Part shown: one piece after another, positions 51,869-60,817 of the stretch
Layout: every line of letters starts with the position of its first letter
How positions within the stretch are numbered: the stretch's first letter is position 1
From: Botrimarina mediterranea
GTDB lineage: Bacteria; Planctomycetota; Planctomycetia; Pirellulales; Lacipirellulaceae
Assembly: GCF_007753265.1 (NCBI RefSeq)
Contig: NZ_CP036349.1
Coordinates: forward strand, 5,516,862-5,580,861
Direction of reading: 5' to 3'
DNA: 64,000 bases
Made by a program: the position numbers and the translations under genes
The notes under the pieces: generated by a model
Told to the model about the DNA's origin: nothing
Database searches by the model: none
The model's input: the letters and a program-made list of their open reading frames with translations, nothing else

Positions 51869-53788
51869 TCAGAACTTGTACTCCACGCCGGTCTGCAGGC
51901 CGTGAAGGATGAGCGAGTTGTTCGTGTCGATGTGGCTGGCGTACTCCGAGTTGGCCCAGTTGGTGTTCTGGAACTCCTCGACGCCCAGGGCCACTCCGCC
52001 GATGCCGATGAACCGGTACGCGGCCGTCACGCGGCAGTTGCAGGTCACTTGGTAACCGACGCCGGCACGCAGTTCGCCGACGTAGGCCAGCGAGGTCTCG
52101 CTGCCGTTCACTTCGGCGAGCATGCCGTCTTCGGCGAAGGTCACCATCGACCCGCCACCGCCGTAGACCCGCTTGTAAACCGACGCGTTGTTGCCGTAGA
52201 TGCCGAAGTTGGTGTCGGCGAAGAAGTTCCAGCGGCACCCGCACAGCCAGTTCATGCTGCCGCCGAGCTGGAAGCCGACCAGTTCGTTATCGGCTTGGTA
52301 GGTCGAGAACAACATGTTGTTGTCGCTCTCAAGCATCGGCATGTAGCGATCCGGCTCGGGCATCGGCATCGTGTTGGGCATACCGGTGCCATCGACGGTC
52401 GTGAACTGCCAGTCGAGGCCGAAGTCGTCGTCGATCCGCATGTAGCGAACGCCGCAGACGCCATTGATGAAGAACCGACGCGGCGGGCGGCACGGGGCAC
52501 ATCCGCCGTAGCCGGCGTACCCGCTCATGCCGCACGGGTCGCAGCCCGTGTCGCAAGCCGACGGGGCACAGGCGCCCATGCCACAGCCGCCGACCGCGGT
52601 GGGCGTGCCGAACCGCCAGAAGTTCAGCTCCAGGTTCTGAGCAGTGAACCGCTGACGCACCCGGATGCCGAGGACCCGCGTATCGTGAGAGTAAATATCT
52701 CCGTCGGCAGGCGCCCCTTCGTCTTCATAGATCTGGCGGTTCGTGTAGTTCATGCCCGCACCGTCGCGATCGACGTTGAGGTCGTCGTACGGGAGCATCG
52801 TGTAGAGACGTTGGGCGTACCCGTTCGCTACGACGCCGGGGATGGTGAGGTAAGCGTCGCTGGCGTCGTTATCGATCCCCCAGTAACCGACTTCCCAAGC
52901 GTAGGGCTGCATGCAGTTACACGGGTCGCAACCGAACGTGCTGCCGAAGCGAACTTCGGCGCCCCACATGCCCGAGTCGCCTGCGTCGGCCGTGAACAGC
53001 GTCGGCATGCCGGGCATCGGGTAATAGTCCGTGCCAGGCATGTAAGCGTTCTGGTCGTCCTCAAGATAGGCGACGGCCCGCTTCGAGCTGTCACCCGCAC
53101 GGTCGAGGTACAGGCCATAGATGCCCGCGAACCACTGGCGACGCGGCGCCGAGGGATACGCACAACCGCCGACGTCACAAGCCGGGGCGCCAACGTCGCA
53201 CGATTGAGCGCCGTAGTTGTAGCCATCCGTGTAGCCGACGCCGCAGTTGCCCGTGGCGCAGTCGCCCGTTGCGACATCGCCCGCGGCCGGCGCGGCGTAA
53301 GAAGACGTTGGGTAAGACGCCGACGGAATCGATCCGTCATGCGGCGCGTAGCCTTGCGTGGGTTGGGCGTAGCCCTCGTTGTACATCGTCGGCGCGGACG
53401 CTTCAGCGGCTGCCGGCGTCGGCTGCGCCGGGGGCGTCACTGTCTCGGCGGGTGCGGGCAGCTCGGTAGGCTGCTGGGCGACGCGGGGATACCCGTGGGT
53501 CGGCGGCGCATACACCTGTGAACTCGCGACCTGCGGGGCGTAGGCCTGCGGGGCGTAGGCCTGCGGGGCGTAGGCCTGCGAGTAACCCGGCGCCGCCGCC
53601 TGCTGCGGCTGGTACTGGAATTGGTGCTGCGGATAGACCTGCGCCTGCAGAGGCGCCTGTGCCTGTTGCGCTACGGGCGGCTGATAGTTGTTGACGGACA
53701 CAAACTGCGCCATGGCGGGCGTCGCCGAGCCAGCGGCAAGCGCCAACCCAGCAGTGAAGCCGCACGTCGCTTTAACGAGTCGTTTCAT
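51869..53788 (-). CDS. BBP7-family outer-membrane beta-barrel-like protein
   Basis: 639 aa from the ATG at 53788 (AGGAG 9 nt upstream). Signal peptide is 1-27 (MKRLVKATCGFTAGLALAAG). The N-terminal 190 residues are Ala/Pro/Gln/Tyr-rich, including four tandem copies of AYAPQ. The C-terminal 430 residues (about 210-639) have paired Cys and conserved aromatic strands (RQWFAGIYGLYLDRAG, NLELNFWRFG, FINGVCGVRYMRIDDDFGLD, CRVTAAYRFIGIGGVALG), ending GLQTGVEYKF, a typical outer-membrane terminal strand with Phe. It matches the planctomycetal BBP7 family. Role structural or porin-like, unknown. Confidence 0.88.
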   Translation of the reverse strand: MKRLVKATCGFTAGLALAAGSATPAMAQFVSVNNYQPPVAQQAQAPLQAQVYPQHQFQYQPQQAAAPGYSQAYAPQAYAPQAYAPQVASSQVYAPPTHGYPRVAQQPTELPAPAETVTPPAQPTPAAAEASAPTMYNEGYAQPTQGYAPHDGSIPSASYPTSSYAAPAAGDVATGDCATGNCGVGYTDGYNYGAQSCDVGAPACDVGGCAYPSAPRRQWFAGIYGLYLDRAGDSSKRAVAYLEDDQNAYMPGTDYYPMPGMPTLFTADAGDSGMWGAEVRFGSTFGCDPCNCMQPYAWEVGYWGIDNDASDAYLTIPGVVANGYAQRLYTMLPYDDLNVDRDGAGMNYTNRQIYEDEGAPADGDIYSHDTRVLGIRVRQRFTAQNLELNFWRFGTPTAVGGCGMGACAPSACDTGCDPCGMSGYAGYGGCAPCRPPRRFFINGVCGVRYMRIDDDFGLDWQFTTVDGTGMPNTMPMPEPDRYMPMLESDNNMLFSTYQADNELVGFQLGGSMNWLCGCRWNFFADTNFGIYGNNASVYKRVYGGGGSMVTFAEDGMLAEVNGSETSLAYVGELRAGVGYQVTCNCRVTAAYRFIGIGGVALGVEEFQNTNWANSEYASHIDTNNSLILHGLQTGVEYKF

Positions 53789-54094
53789 CCGTGACACTCC
53801 TGTCGCTCCGTCCGCCGGGAGCTCGGCTGCGTGGGCCACTAGCGACCAGCCGCCGAGGGGGTTCGATGCGTCGGCTCCGCCGATCGCGAGCGAGTCCATC
53901 GCCCGGAACCTTCCGTTCCGCTGGAATGATCGGGCGTCCGCACACGCAGGATCGTGCGAATCCCACCAGTCGAAGGCGCCGCGCGAGAGGACCGACCGCC
54001 CGCACCGCTACAGGCGGCGAGGTGGCCGCAATGGGGAGAGGTTGCCTGCGCGGCAAAGCTTGCCAAGCATTCCACCCCAACATCACCGAACCGT

Positions 54095-54170
54095 CTGAGC
54101 CGTGGGCGCGAGCCCTCGGTGGGAAGTGGGTACACGGGTTCCCACCGAGGGCTCGCGCCCACGGCTCAGA
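54095..54170. repeat. Palindrome, cgcgagccctcggtggga type, copy 1
   Basis: Arms ctgagccgtgggcgcgagcc (54095) and cgagggctcgcgcccacggc (to 54168) form a near-perfect hairpin of about 30 bp; loop gaagtgggtacacgggtt. A related copy is at 58165-58237. Confidence 0.88.
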
Positions 54171-54191
54171 CGCTCTCTAGTTCAACGCTTC

Positions 54192-55337
54192 TTACTTCAA
54201 CTGCACCGCGAAGCCACTCAACCTTCGGATCGCTCCGCCCGCTTCCAGTCGCGACAGCCCTGCTAGCACCTGATCGATTGGTAGCCCCGTCTCATCGATA
54301 AGCTGATCGATAGTCGTCGCGTCGCGGCCCACTCTGTCGAGCAGCGTCTTGGTAGGCTCGTCCCATTCGATGGCGGGAAGCGTCTTCTGCTTCGGCGGCG
54401 CGCTCGCGACGCGGGATGGTGATGGCGCCGCTGGCGGCATCGATAGCTGCGCCATCGCTTCGAGCTCTTCGAGCACGTCCTCGACCGCAGTGACGAGTTT
54501 TGCGCCTTCTTGAATCAAACGGTGGCAACCCATTGATTGCGGGCTATCGACCTGCCCCGGCAGCGCAAAGGCGTCGCGTCCTTGCTCGGCGGCGTGGCGC
54601 GCGGTGATCAGGGCGCCGGAGCGCTCGGCCGCTTCGACGACCAGCACGCCCAGCGACAAGCCGCTGATGATCCGGTTGCGTTGGGGGAACGATCCACTCA
54701 GCGGCGGCATCGGCGGCGCGGCCTCGGCCACCAGCGCGCCGCAGCCCGCCACCGCGTCGGCGAGCCGGCCGTGCTCGGGCGGATAGATCTTCATCAGCCC
54801 GCCGGCCAGCGCCGCGATCGTCCGACCACCCGCGTCGAGCGCCGCGCGGTGGGCGACGCCATCGACGCCGCGCGCCAGACCGCTCACGACCGTCACGCCC
54901 GCCGCGGCGAGGTCGCGCGCGAACCGCTCCGTCTGGCGCAGCCCGTAGCGTGTCGCCAGCCGTGTGCCGACGATCGCCACGGCGCGCTGATCCCGCGGTT
55001 CGATCGAACCGCGGCAGTAGAGCACCGGCGGCGGGTCGGGGATCTCGCGCAGCCCGGGCGGGTACTCTTCGTCGCCGAGCGTGAGGACACGGATGCCGTG
55101 CGCGGCGGCCTCGTCGAGCATCCGCGCGGCGTCATCGACCGACGGCGCTTTGAGGATCGCCTCGGCGAGCTTGGCCCCCACGCCGCGCACCGCTTGGAGG
55201 TCGGACGACGGCGCGGCGAGCACGCCGTCCGCCGAGCCGAGCGCTTCGATGAGCCGGCTGCGAAGCATCGGCCCCACGCCCCGGACACACGTCAGCCGCA
55301 CCTCGGCAAGGACTTCGTCGATCGTCGGGCGCGGCAT
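54192..55337 (-). CDS. dprA: DNA-processing protein DprA
   Basis: 381 aa. The Rossmann-like DprA/Smf core (about 80-290) contains AIVGTRLATRYGLRQTERFA, VVSGLARGVDGVAHRAALDA and GSFPQRNRIISGLSLGVLVV, with a helix-hairpin-helix region before it (about 10-65, RGVGPMLRSRLIEALGS) and a winged-helix C-terminal domain (about 325-381). It loads RecA on incoming single-stranded DNA in natural transformation. Length and domains are normal. No competence genes are adjacent. Confidence 0.96.
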   Translation of the reverse strand: MPRPTIDEVLAEVRLTCVRGVGPMLRSRLIEALGSADGVLAAPSSDLQAVRGVGAKLAEAILKAPSVDDAARMLDEAAAHGIRVLTLGDEEYPPGLREIPDPPPVLYCRGSIEPRDQRAVAIVGTRLATRYGLRQTERFARDLAAAGVTVVSGLARGVDGVAHRAALDAGGRTIAALAGGLMKIYPPEHGRLADAVAGCGALVAEAAPPMPPLSGSFPQRNRIISGLSLGVLVVEAAERSGALITARHAAEQGRDAFALPGQVDSPQSMGCHRLIQEGAKLVTAVEDVLEELEAMAQLSMPPAAPSPSRVASAPPKQKTLPAIEWDEPTKTLLDRVGRDATTIDQLIDETGLPIDQVLAGLSRLEAGGAIRRLSGFAVQLK

Positions 55338-55402
55338 GGCGGGGTGTTCGGTCAGCGGTGAAAGACCGCTCGACAGTAAACACCCGGCGAAGCGGATGCC
55401 AG

Positions 55403-55571
55403 TTGTAGGGTCCGCTGCGCGGACCGTGGAGTTGAATTTGCCCTGATTGTCACTCCGCTTTCTGACGGACGTGGCTCAAGAAAATCAACCCGTTTGAGCC
55501 GCGCCCGTCGGGAAGCGGAGTTAAACGCCCTGCCTACCGTCAACCACGGTCCGCACAGCGGAACCTATTAG
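55403..55571. repeat. Nested inverted repeat around a tccgc core
   Basis: Outer arms gttgtagggtccgctgcgcg (55403) and aaccacggtccgcacagcgg (to 55561), inner arms actccgctttctgacggacg (55451) and cgtcgggaagcggagtt (to 55522). The outer right arm contains the stop codon of the LuxR-type gene (55568-55570). No gene between. Confidence 0.8.
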
Positions 55572-56281
55572 CAGCCGTCTTGTTGCTGCGCTAGGCAGAT
55601 GAAGCTGATGAGTTGGGCGAGGCTTTTGGCTTTCATCTTTTTCATAATCTTCGAGCGCCGCAGCTCGACCGTCCGTAGGCCGATCGACAACCGTAGCGCG
55701 ATCTGTTTGTTGGGCATGCCGGTGAGCATCGCTTCGAGCACGTCGTTCTCGGCGGCGGTCAGCGTCGCGGCGGCGCGGCGGTGACGGACGACGGCGCGGC
55801 GATGGTCGCGGCAGCGGATCGCCGGATCAACGATCTCCTTGAGGTGCTGCGACAACCGTTCGGTCGGTCCGGGAAGGACCAACAGACCGCGGGCGCCGTG
55901 GTTGACGATCGACATGGTCAGATCGAACGACGCGTCGGTGATCGCCGCCGTGATGATCGAGTCGGGCGCCGCAACCAACCCGCGTTGGAGGCACCGTTGC
56001 GACAGCAGCCGCTCCGCCGAGCCGACAAACATCACCACGTCGGCGGGCTCGATCGAGGCGTCGCTCTCACGGCGCGACAGCTGATCAAGCCACAACTCGG
56101 GCGAACCGAACGTCCGGACATCCGCTTGGATTAAACGCGCCGCGGTCACGACAAGCGTCGTGTCGGCGCCGCTACAACTGATGACATCGAGGAGGGGCTT
56201 CGTGACGCGCTCGGAGTGCGAATTGTCCGCGTCCTCGTCGAAGCCGGCTGGGGACGTTGGGGCCATACTTTGTGGTTGCAA
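55568..56281 (-). CDS. FixJ/LuxR-type regulator with degenerate receiver domain
   Basis: 237 aa. Residues about 30-160 have receiver-domain topology, but the acidic pocket reads SGAD, the phospho-acceptor position (expected Asp after the third strand, ADVVMFVGS) is not Asp, and the conserved Lys is lost (LVLPGPTERL). The C-terminal LuxR HTH is intact: LTAAENDVLEAMLTGMPNKQ with IALRLSIGLRTVELRRSKIM (about 172-212). So it likely binds DNA without phosphorylation control. An ATG at 56266 (M6) is an alternative start. Confidence 0.8.
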   Translation of the reverse strand: MQPQSMAPTSPAGFDEDADNSHSERVTKPLLDVISCSGADTTLVVTAARLIQADVRTFGSPELWLDQLSRRESDASIEPADVVMFVGSAERLLSQRCLQRGLVAAPDSIITAAITDASFDLTMSIVNHGARGLLVLPGPTERLSQHLKEIVDPAIRCRDHRRAVVRHRRAAATLTAAENDVLEAMLTGMPNKQIALRLSIGLRTVELRRSKIMKKMKAKSLAQLISFICLAQQQDGC

Positions 56282-56650
56282 TTAACAGCTCGTTCAGCTC
56301 CGGAGAGAGCCTTTCGGTTGTGACATTCACTTCGGGAAACCCGCAAAATGCGAAAGGTCACGAAGAATGAACTCTGGCTCCAAACTTCGCGAGTGAAATG
56401 CTGGGGAATCCGGCCAACCCTGCCTAAAACCGCAGGTATTGAACAATGTCTGTAGGGTGAAACGTCTCAAAACGACCACCCGCACGCGGCATTTTCTGCG
56501 GATTGCCACAAGCCGCTAGCACGGCAGGCTTAAGAAGACATCAAGGCCTTGAATGTGCGGTTTTTAAGGCCGCAATGCCGATTTCGATGGATTCGCCGGC
56601 AGCGAACAGGCGAGTCTCCCGGACGCCCTCGACGGTCCGGCGAACGAACT
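56282..56650. other. Intergenic region without a supported gene
   Basis: 369 nt between two minus-strand genes, slightly AT-richer than its surroundings. Small hairpin-like pieces only. It probably holds the promoter of the regulator at 55568-56281. Confidence 0.4.
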
Positions 56651-57748
56651 TTAGGACGTTCGCATCGACGCCAGCACCAAGTCGTCGCCGGGGCTGGCGA
56701 CGGTTTCAACCTCGCCGATGCGCGTCGGCAACACGAAACGGACTTCGCCGTCCTTTACCTTTTTGTCACGCCACATCAGGGCGGAAAGTTCACCGAGATC
56801 GATGCCTTCGGGGATCGCCGTCGGCAACTCGAATCGCTCCAAGAGTTTCACTTGGCGATCGGTCGCCTCGGCGTCGATCCGGCCCATGCTCTGCGCGAGC
56901 CGCGAGGCGCATGCCATGCCGATCGCCACGGCTTCGCCGTGCAGAAGTTCGCTGTAGCCTGTCGCCGCTTCGAGGGCGTGGCCGAACGTGTGGCCGTAGT
57001 TGAGCTTGGCCCGCAGGCCGGTCTCTTCGCGCTCGTCGGCCTCGACCACGTCGGCCTTGAGGCGGCAGCTCCGCTGGATGATCGTGCGCAGGGCGGCCGG
57101 GTCGCGATCCATGATCGCGTCGGCATTGGCTTCGAGGTACGCGAAGAACTCGGCGTCGAGGATCACGCCGTACTTCACCACCTCGGCGAGGCCCGCGCAG
57201 AACTCTTCTTCGGGGAGGGTTTTAAGGACGGCCGTGTCGATCAGCACGCCGTCGGGTTGCCAGAAGGCGCCGACCATGTTCTTGGCGCCCTCGAGGTTGA
57301 CGCCCGTCTTGCCGCCCACCGAGCTATCGACCTGCGCGAGCAGCGTCGTCGGTACTTGGAAGAACCGCAACCCGCGGGCGAAGGTCGCCGCGACGAAGCC
57401 GGCGATGTCGCCCACGACACCGCCGCCGACGGCGATGACGACGGTCTGCCGGTCGCAGCCTTCGTCGAGCATCGTCTGCCAGAGGTCGGCCACGACGTCG
57501 GTCGACTTGCTCGGCTCGCCGGCCTCGACGACGAGCACGTGCGACTCGACGCCGGCGTCGACGAAGCGGTCCGCCAGGGCGTCGCCGTAGAGCTCGTCGA
57601 CGTTGGCGTCGGTGATGACCACCACGTGCCGCGCGCCGCCGCGCGAGGTGACGAACTCGACCGCCTGGTCCAACAGACCCTCACCGATCTGGATGTCGTA
57701 ACTCCGTTCGGCGAGGGAGACGCGGACGGTAGCGGCTTCGTTGCTCAT
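56651..57748 (-). CDS. aroB: 3-dehydroquinate synthase
   Basis: 365 aa. Family signatures are the NAD-binding GGGVVGDIAGFVAATFARGL (about 109-128), PTTLLAQVDSSVGGKTGVNL (about 133-152), KTLPEEEFCAGLAEVVKYGV and LNYGHTFGHALEAATGYSEL (about 249-268) with metal-ligand His residues. It makes dehydroquinate in the shikimate pathway. Length normal. A small unknown ORF precedes it with a 13 nt gap, so the two may be one operon. Confidence 0.97.
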   Translation of the reverse strand: MSNEAATVRVSLAERSYDIQIGEGLLDQAVEFVTSRGGARHVVVITDANVDELYGDALADRFVDAGVESHVLVVEAGEPSKSTDVVADLWQTMLDEGCDRQTVVIAVGGGVVGDIAGFVAATFARGLRFFQVPTTLLAQVDSSVGGKTGVNLEGAKNMVGAFWQPDGVLIDTAVLKTLPEEEFCAGLAEVVKYGVILDAEFFAYLEANADAIMDRDPAALRTIIQRSCRLKADVVEADEREETGLRAKLNYGHTFGHALEAATGYSELLHGEAVAIGMACASRLAQSMGRIDAEATDRQVKLLERFELPTAIPEGIDLGELSALMWRDKKVKDGEVRFVLPTRIGEVETVASPGDDLVLASMRTS

Positions 57749-57761
57749 AGCTAGGAATCTA

Positions 57762-58016
57762 TCAAACGCCGCTCGAAATGCGCGCTTGCAAGCGATCGAG
57801 ATCGGCGGTTTGGACGGTTATCTGGCGGCAGAAGCCGGTGTGGACTCGGACGTAATGCAATTCTGCCGCTTCGGACGCCTCGGCGTGAAGCAGCCTCTCG
57901 AAGCGCTGGCGCAGGGCTGGTTCCCAATCGACCACGGCGGCCCGAACTTCGGGCGACCAGAGTGTCTCCTGCTCGACCACTAACGCCTCGCGGTAGGGGT
58001 CGAAGGGCTCGGACAT
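57762..58016 (-). CDS. Small hypothetical protein upstream of aroB
   Basis: 84 aa, not recognised. It starts MSEPFDPYREALVVEQETLW; a helical, acidic protein (RFERLLHAEASEAAELHYVR) with no signal or membrane segment. Codon structure and tight spacing to aroB support a real gene. Function unknown. Confidence 0.6.
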   Translation of the reverse strand: MSEPFDPYREALVVEQETLWSPEVRAAVVDWEPALRQRFERLLHAEASEAAELHYVRVHTGFCRQITVQTADLDRLQARISSGV

Positions 58017-58164
58017 CTCAGCGGGCGGGACAGCGGACGGGTCTGGCGGCGCCGCTAGCTTCGCGGGCCGCGGAGTCGCTAGAGACGGAAGCTCGGAATA
58101 CAGGCCGACTATACCGCACCGGACCCGCTCTGGAGAATGCCCGAGCTAGACCGGCGGTTCGCGT

Positions 58165-58237
58165 CTGAGCCGGGGCGCGAGCCCTCGGTGGGTGGCGGGT
58201 TCCCGGGTTCCACCGAGGGCTCGCGCCCCCGGCTCAG
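58165..58237. repeat. Palindrome, cgcgagccctcggtggg type, copy 2
   Basis: Arms ctgagccggggcgcgagccc and gggctcgcgcccccggctca; same family as 54095-54170. The rest of 58017-58543 shows no gene. Confidence 0.85.
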
Positions 58238-58543
58238 ATGTGAGTTGATAAGGGGCGCAAACGCGGGTTTCTGTGGAGGGGCCTGGGAGGCCCTGGGGGC
58301 CACTTTACGGCGTTGCGGCGCGGGGTGGACGTTCTAGTCGACCAAGGGAGCGAAAGCGGTTGTACGCCCCCTTTAATCGCATCTGAACGGGTGTGCATGA
58401 CCCGGGTGGCGGGCGATGTGGGAAAGCTCGGCGAAAACGGCCCGATCGGGGCCGGATTGGTCTGGGGTCGAGGGGACCGTGTCCGCTACGCTCGCCGCCC
58501 GCTCCCCACGACCCCCCGCTCCCCGCTCCCCTCGCATACCGCC

Positions 58544-59359
58544 ATGCACACGCTCGCCGTCATCAATCAGAAGGGAGGCGTTGGCAAGACGACCACGGCC
58601 GTCAACCTGGCGGCGTCGCTCGCCCGGGCCGGGCAACGCGTCGGGCTGATCGACCTCGATCCCCAGGCCCACGCCTCGCTGCACCTCGGCGCCGACCCCA
58701 AGCGGCCGTCGGCGACCACCTACGACCTGCTGACCGGCGACGCCACGCTCGACGAGGTCTGGTTCGACACGGCCGAGGGCGTGCGGGTGGCGCCGGCCCA
58801 TATCGACCTCGCCGCGGCGGAGATGGAGCTGGCGAGCGTCGTCGGCCGGGAGATGATCCTCCGCGACAAGCTCGTCGGCGCCGAGGCCCAGTTCGACTAC
58901 GTCCTGGTGGACTGCCCACCGTCGCTGGGCGTGCTAACGCTCAACGCGTTGTCGGCGGTCGAGGACGTCTTCCTGCCGCTCCAGCCGCACTTCCTGGCCC
59001 TGCACGGCCTCAGCAAGCTGATGACCACCGTCGGCCTCGTGGCGGACCGGCTCAACCCGCGGCTGAAGATGGCGGGCGTCGTGCTCTGTATGTATGAGTC
59101 GGGCGTCCGGCTCTCGGCCGAGGTCGCCGCCGACGTCGAGGCCTACTTCGGGCAGCTCCGCCAGCGCGGCGGCCCCTGGCGGCACGTCCGGCTGTACGAC
59201 AGCCGCGTCCGCCGCAATATCCGCCTCGCCGAGGCCCCCAGCCACGGTCAGTCGATCTTCCAGTATGACGCCAAGAGCCGCGGCGCCGAGGACTACAGCG
59301 CCCTGGCGGGCGAGGTTCTGGCGTACTACGCGGGGCGGGAGTTGCTCGCAGCGGCGTGA
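58544..59359 (+). CDS. ParA/Soj-type ATPase
   Basis: 271 aa from the ATG at 58544; the upstream in-frame extension is noncoding. The deviant Walker A KGGVGKTT (10-17), the partner motif VDCPPSLGVLTLNALSAVED and a C-terminal LAEAPSHGQSIFQYD are all typical of chromosomal ParA. It partitions chromosomes or positions cargo on the nucleoid. No parB, parS or gidAB neighbours, so it is an orphan here; the ParB-fold protein at 916-1467 is not a likely partner. Confidence 0.93.
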   Translation: MHTLAVINQKGGVGKTTTAVNLAASLARAGQRVGLIDLDPQAHASLHLGADPKRPSATTYDLLTGDATLDEVWFDTAEGVRVAPAHIDLAAAEMELASVVGREMILRDKLVGAEAQFDYVLVDCPPSLGVLTLNALSAVEDVFLPLQPHFLALHGLSKLMTTVGLVADRLNPRLKMAGVVLCMYESGVRLSAEVAADVEAYFGQLRQRGGPWRHVRLYDSRVRRNIRLAEAPSHGQSIFQYDAKSRGAEDYSALAGEVLAYYAGRELLAAA

Positions 59360-59380
59360 GTACTTGGCGATGACTCAATC

Positions 59381-59420
59381 CGCAATTAGCCACCGGTCAA
59401 TGACCGGGGGCTAATTGAGG
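59381..59420. terminator. Hairpin after the ParA gene (possible terminator)
   Basis: Arms caattagccaccggtca (59382 on) and accgggggctaattg (to 59417) pair around atg; no long T run follows, so termination is uncertain. Confidence 0.45.
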
Positions 59421-59629
59421 GGGCGAAGCGCCGGCGGGGCCGCCGGCTATCTCATTGCGTTTCCCGTCCAGTTTGTGACGCAATTCACAAACCCTTTTCT
59501 CTCCGGGATTTAGAGCGCCAGCGGGAACCTTTCGAGGCGCCCGGTCGTCTTACTTTCGCTGTCGCAGAATCGCGCAATCGTCTCATTTTGAGAACGCTGA
59601 TGTGGCAGTCGCGACTTCAGAAATTGCAA

Positions 59630-59648
59630 TTTTGACAGTCCGTCAAAA
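59630..59648. promoter_or_regulatory. Perfect inverted repeat, possible activator site
   Basis: TTTTGAC-agtcc-GTCAAAA, 19 nt, 113 nt upstream of the sigma-54 promoter, a typical distance for an enhancer-binding protein site. Confidence 0.55.
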
Positions 59649-59761
59649 ATGCTGGCGCCACCCCGATCGGTGAACAAAACAGCGCCTACCCGACGTAAAA
59701 CGCTTTCCAAGAATGCCTTAGGAAAAACGAACCCCTAGCAGGCAACGACGCCAGACCGATC

Positions 59762-59777
59762 TGGCACGAGCGTTGCA
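59762..59777 (+). promoter_or_regulatory. Sigma-54 promoter of the ECF sigma gene
   Basis: TGGCACG-agcg-TTGCA matches the -24/-12 consensus TGGCACR-N4-TTGCW fully, with GG and GC in the invariant places. It lies 206 nt upstream of the start at 59968; the predicted start site is near 59789. Confidence 0.8.
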
Positions 59778-59967
59778 ATTACTAGGAGCTGTGCCGAGCC
59801 ACGCCCCCCGCAAGGAGGTGGGGCAAACGCCCGGCGCCACGCGTCCAACGCCCCAAGGAACATTACGAGTACGCTCGTTAGGGGCCGCGGGATCACTATA
59901 AGAGACGCCGGGGAAGCAAGGACTCGTTCCCTCTAGCCGTCGAACTCTGAGAAGAGGAGTTCGTAGG

Positions 59968-60624
59968 ATGACCAAGCAAGCCACGGAAGATCGGACCATC
60001 AACCTCGCCGCCCTGCGGGAGACGGCCCTGGAGCAGCTCACCGACGAGCAACTCCTGGCCCTCCACCAAGAGGGTGACGAAGACCGTCCCTACCTCGCCA
60101 CGCTGATCCAGCGTTACGAGCGGGAGCTCTATAGCTTCCTCCGCCGTTATCTGGGCGACGCCGCCCTGGCCGAAGACGCCTTCCAGGCCACGTTCCTCCA
60201 GGTCCACCGCAAGGGGCACCTGTTCGACTCGGGCCGGAAGTTCCGTCCCTGGCTGTACACGGTCGCTACGAACCGGGCGATCGACCTGCAACGCCGGAAC
60301 AAGCGTCACCAAGCGGTCAGCCTGAACCGCTCGGCCCGCGCCGAAAACTCCGACAGCGGCTCGCTGATCGACCTGTTGCCCTCGGGCGAAACGGGTCCCG
60401 GCGAACGCTTCGAGTCGGCCGAGCGTACAGAGTGGGTGAGGCGAGCCGTCGCCAGCCTGCCGGAGCCTCTCCAGCAGGTGGTGTCGCTCGTCTACTTCCG
60501 CGGCATGAAGTACCGCGAGGCGGCCGACGAACTCCAGGTGCCGGTTGGCACCGTGAAGAGTCGGTTGCACTCGGCGGTCGGCAGCCTCGGCCAGCAGTGG
60601 CGTGAAGCCCACCCGGCGACCTGA
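59968..60624 (+). CDS. ECF-type RNA polymerase sigma factor
   Basis: 218 aa; ATG with GAGGAG about 10 nt upstream. Region 2 (about 48-112): YERELYSFLRRYLGDAALAE, FRPWLYTVATNRAIDLQRRN. Region 4 (about 158-210): LPEPLQQVVSLVYFRGMKYR, VPVGTVKSRLHSAVGSL. A long N-terminal extension (1-45) and a Ser-rich linker (120-150) separate them. It directs transcription of a regulon, probably envelope or stress linked. It is followed by its probable anti-sigma and preceded by a sigma-54 promoter. Confidence 0.94.
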   Translation: MTKQATEDRTINLAALRETALEQLTDEQLLALHQEGDEDRPYLATLIQRYERELYSFLRRYLGDAALAEDAFQATFLQVHRKGHLFDSGRKFRPWLYTVATNRAIDLQRRNKRHQAVSLNRSARAENSDSGSLIDLLPSGETGPGERFESAERTEWVRRAVASLPEPLQQVVSLVYFRGMKYREAADELQVPVGTVKSRLHSAVGSLGQQWREAHPAT

Positions 60625-60817
60625 GACACCGTCCCTCTCCCACCCACCGGAGCGGGCCGCTCGGCGACGGGCGGCTCGCTTCGCGTTTTTAGGGGCCGTC
60701 CGGTCCCGAGGCTGCTGGCCCGTGGCGGCGCGGGTGAAGTAAGCTTGGGGATCGGTTCACGGACCGGCGGGGCGATTCGGCCCACCGGCATTCCTGCGTC
60801 GCGGGCGGCGGTTTTCG

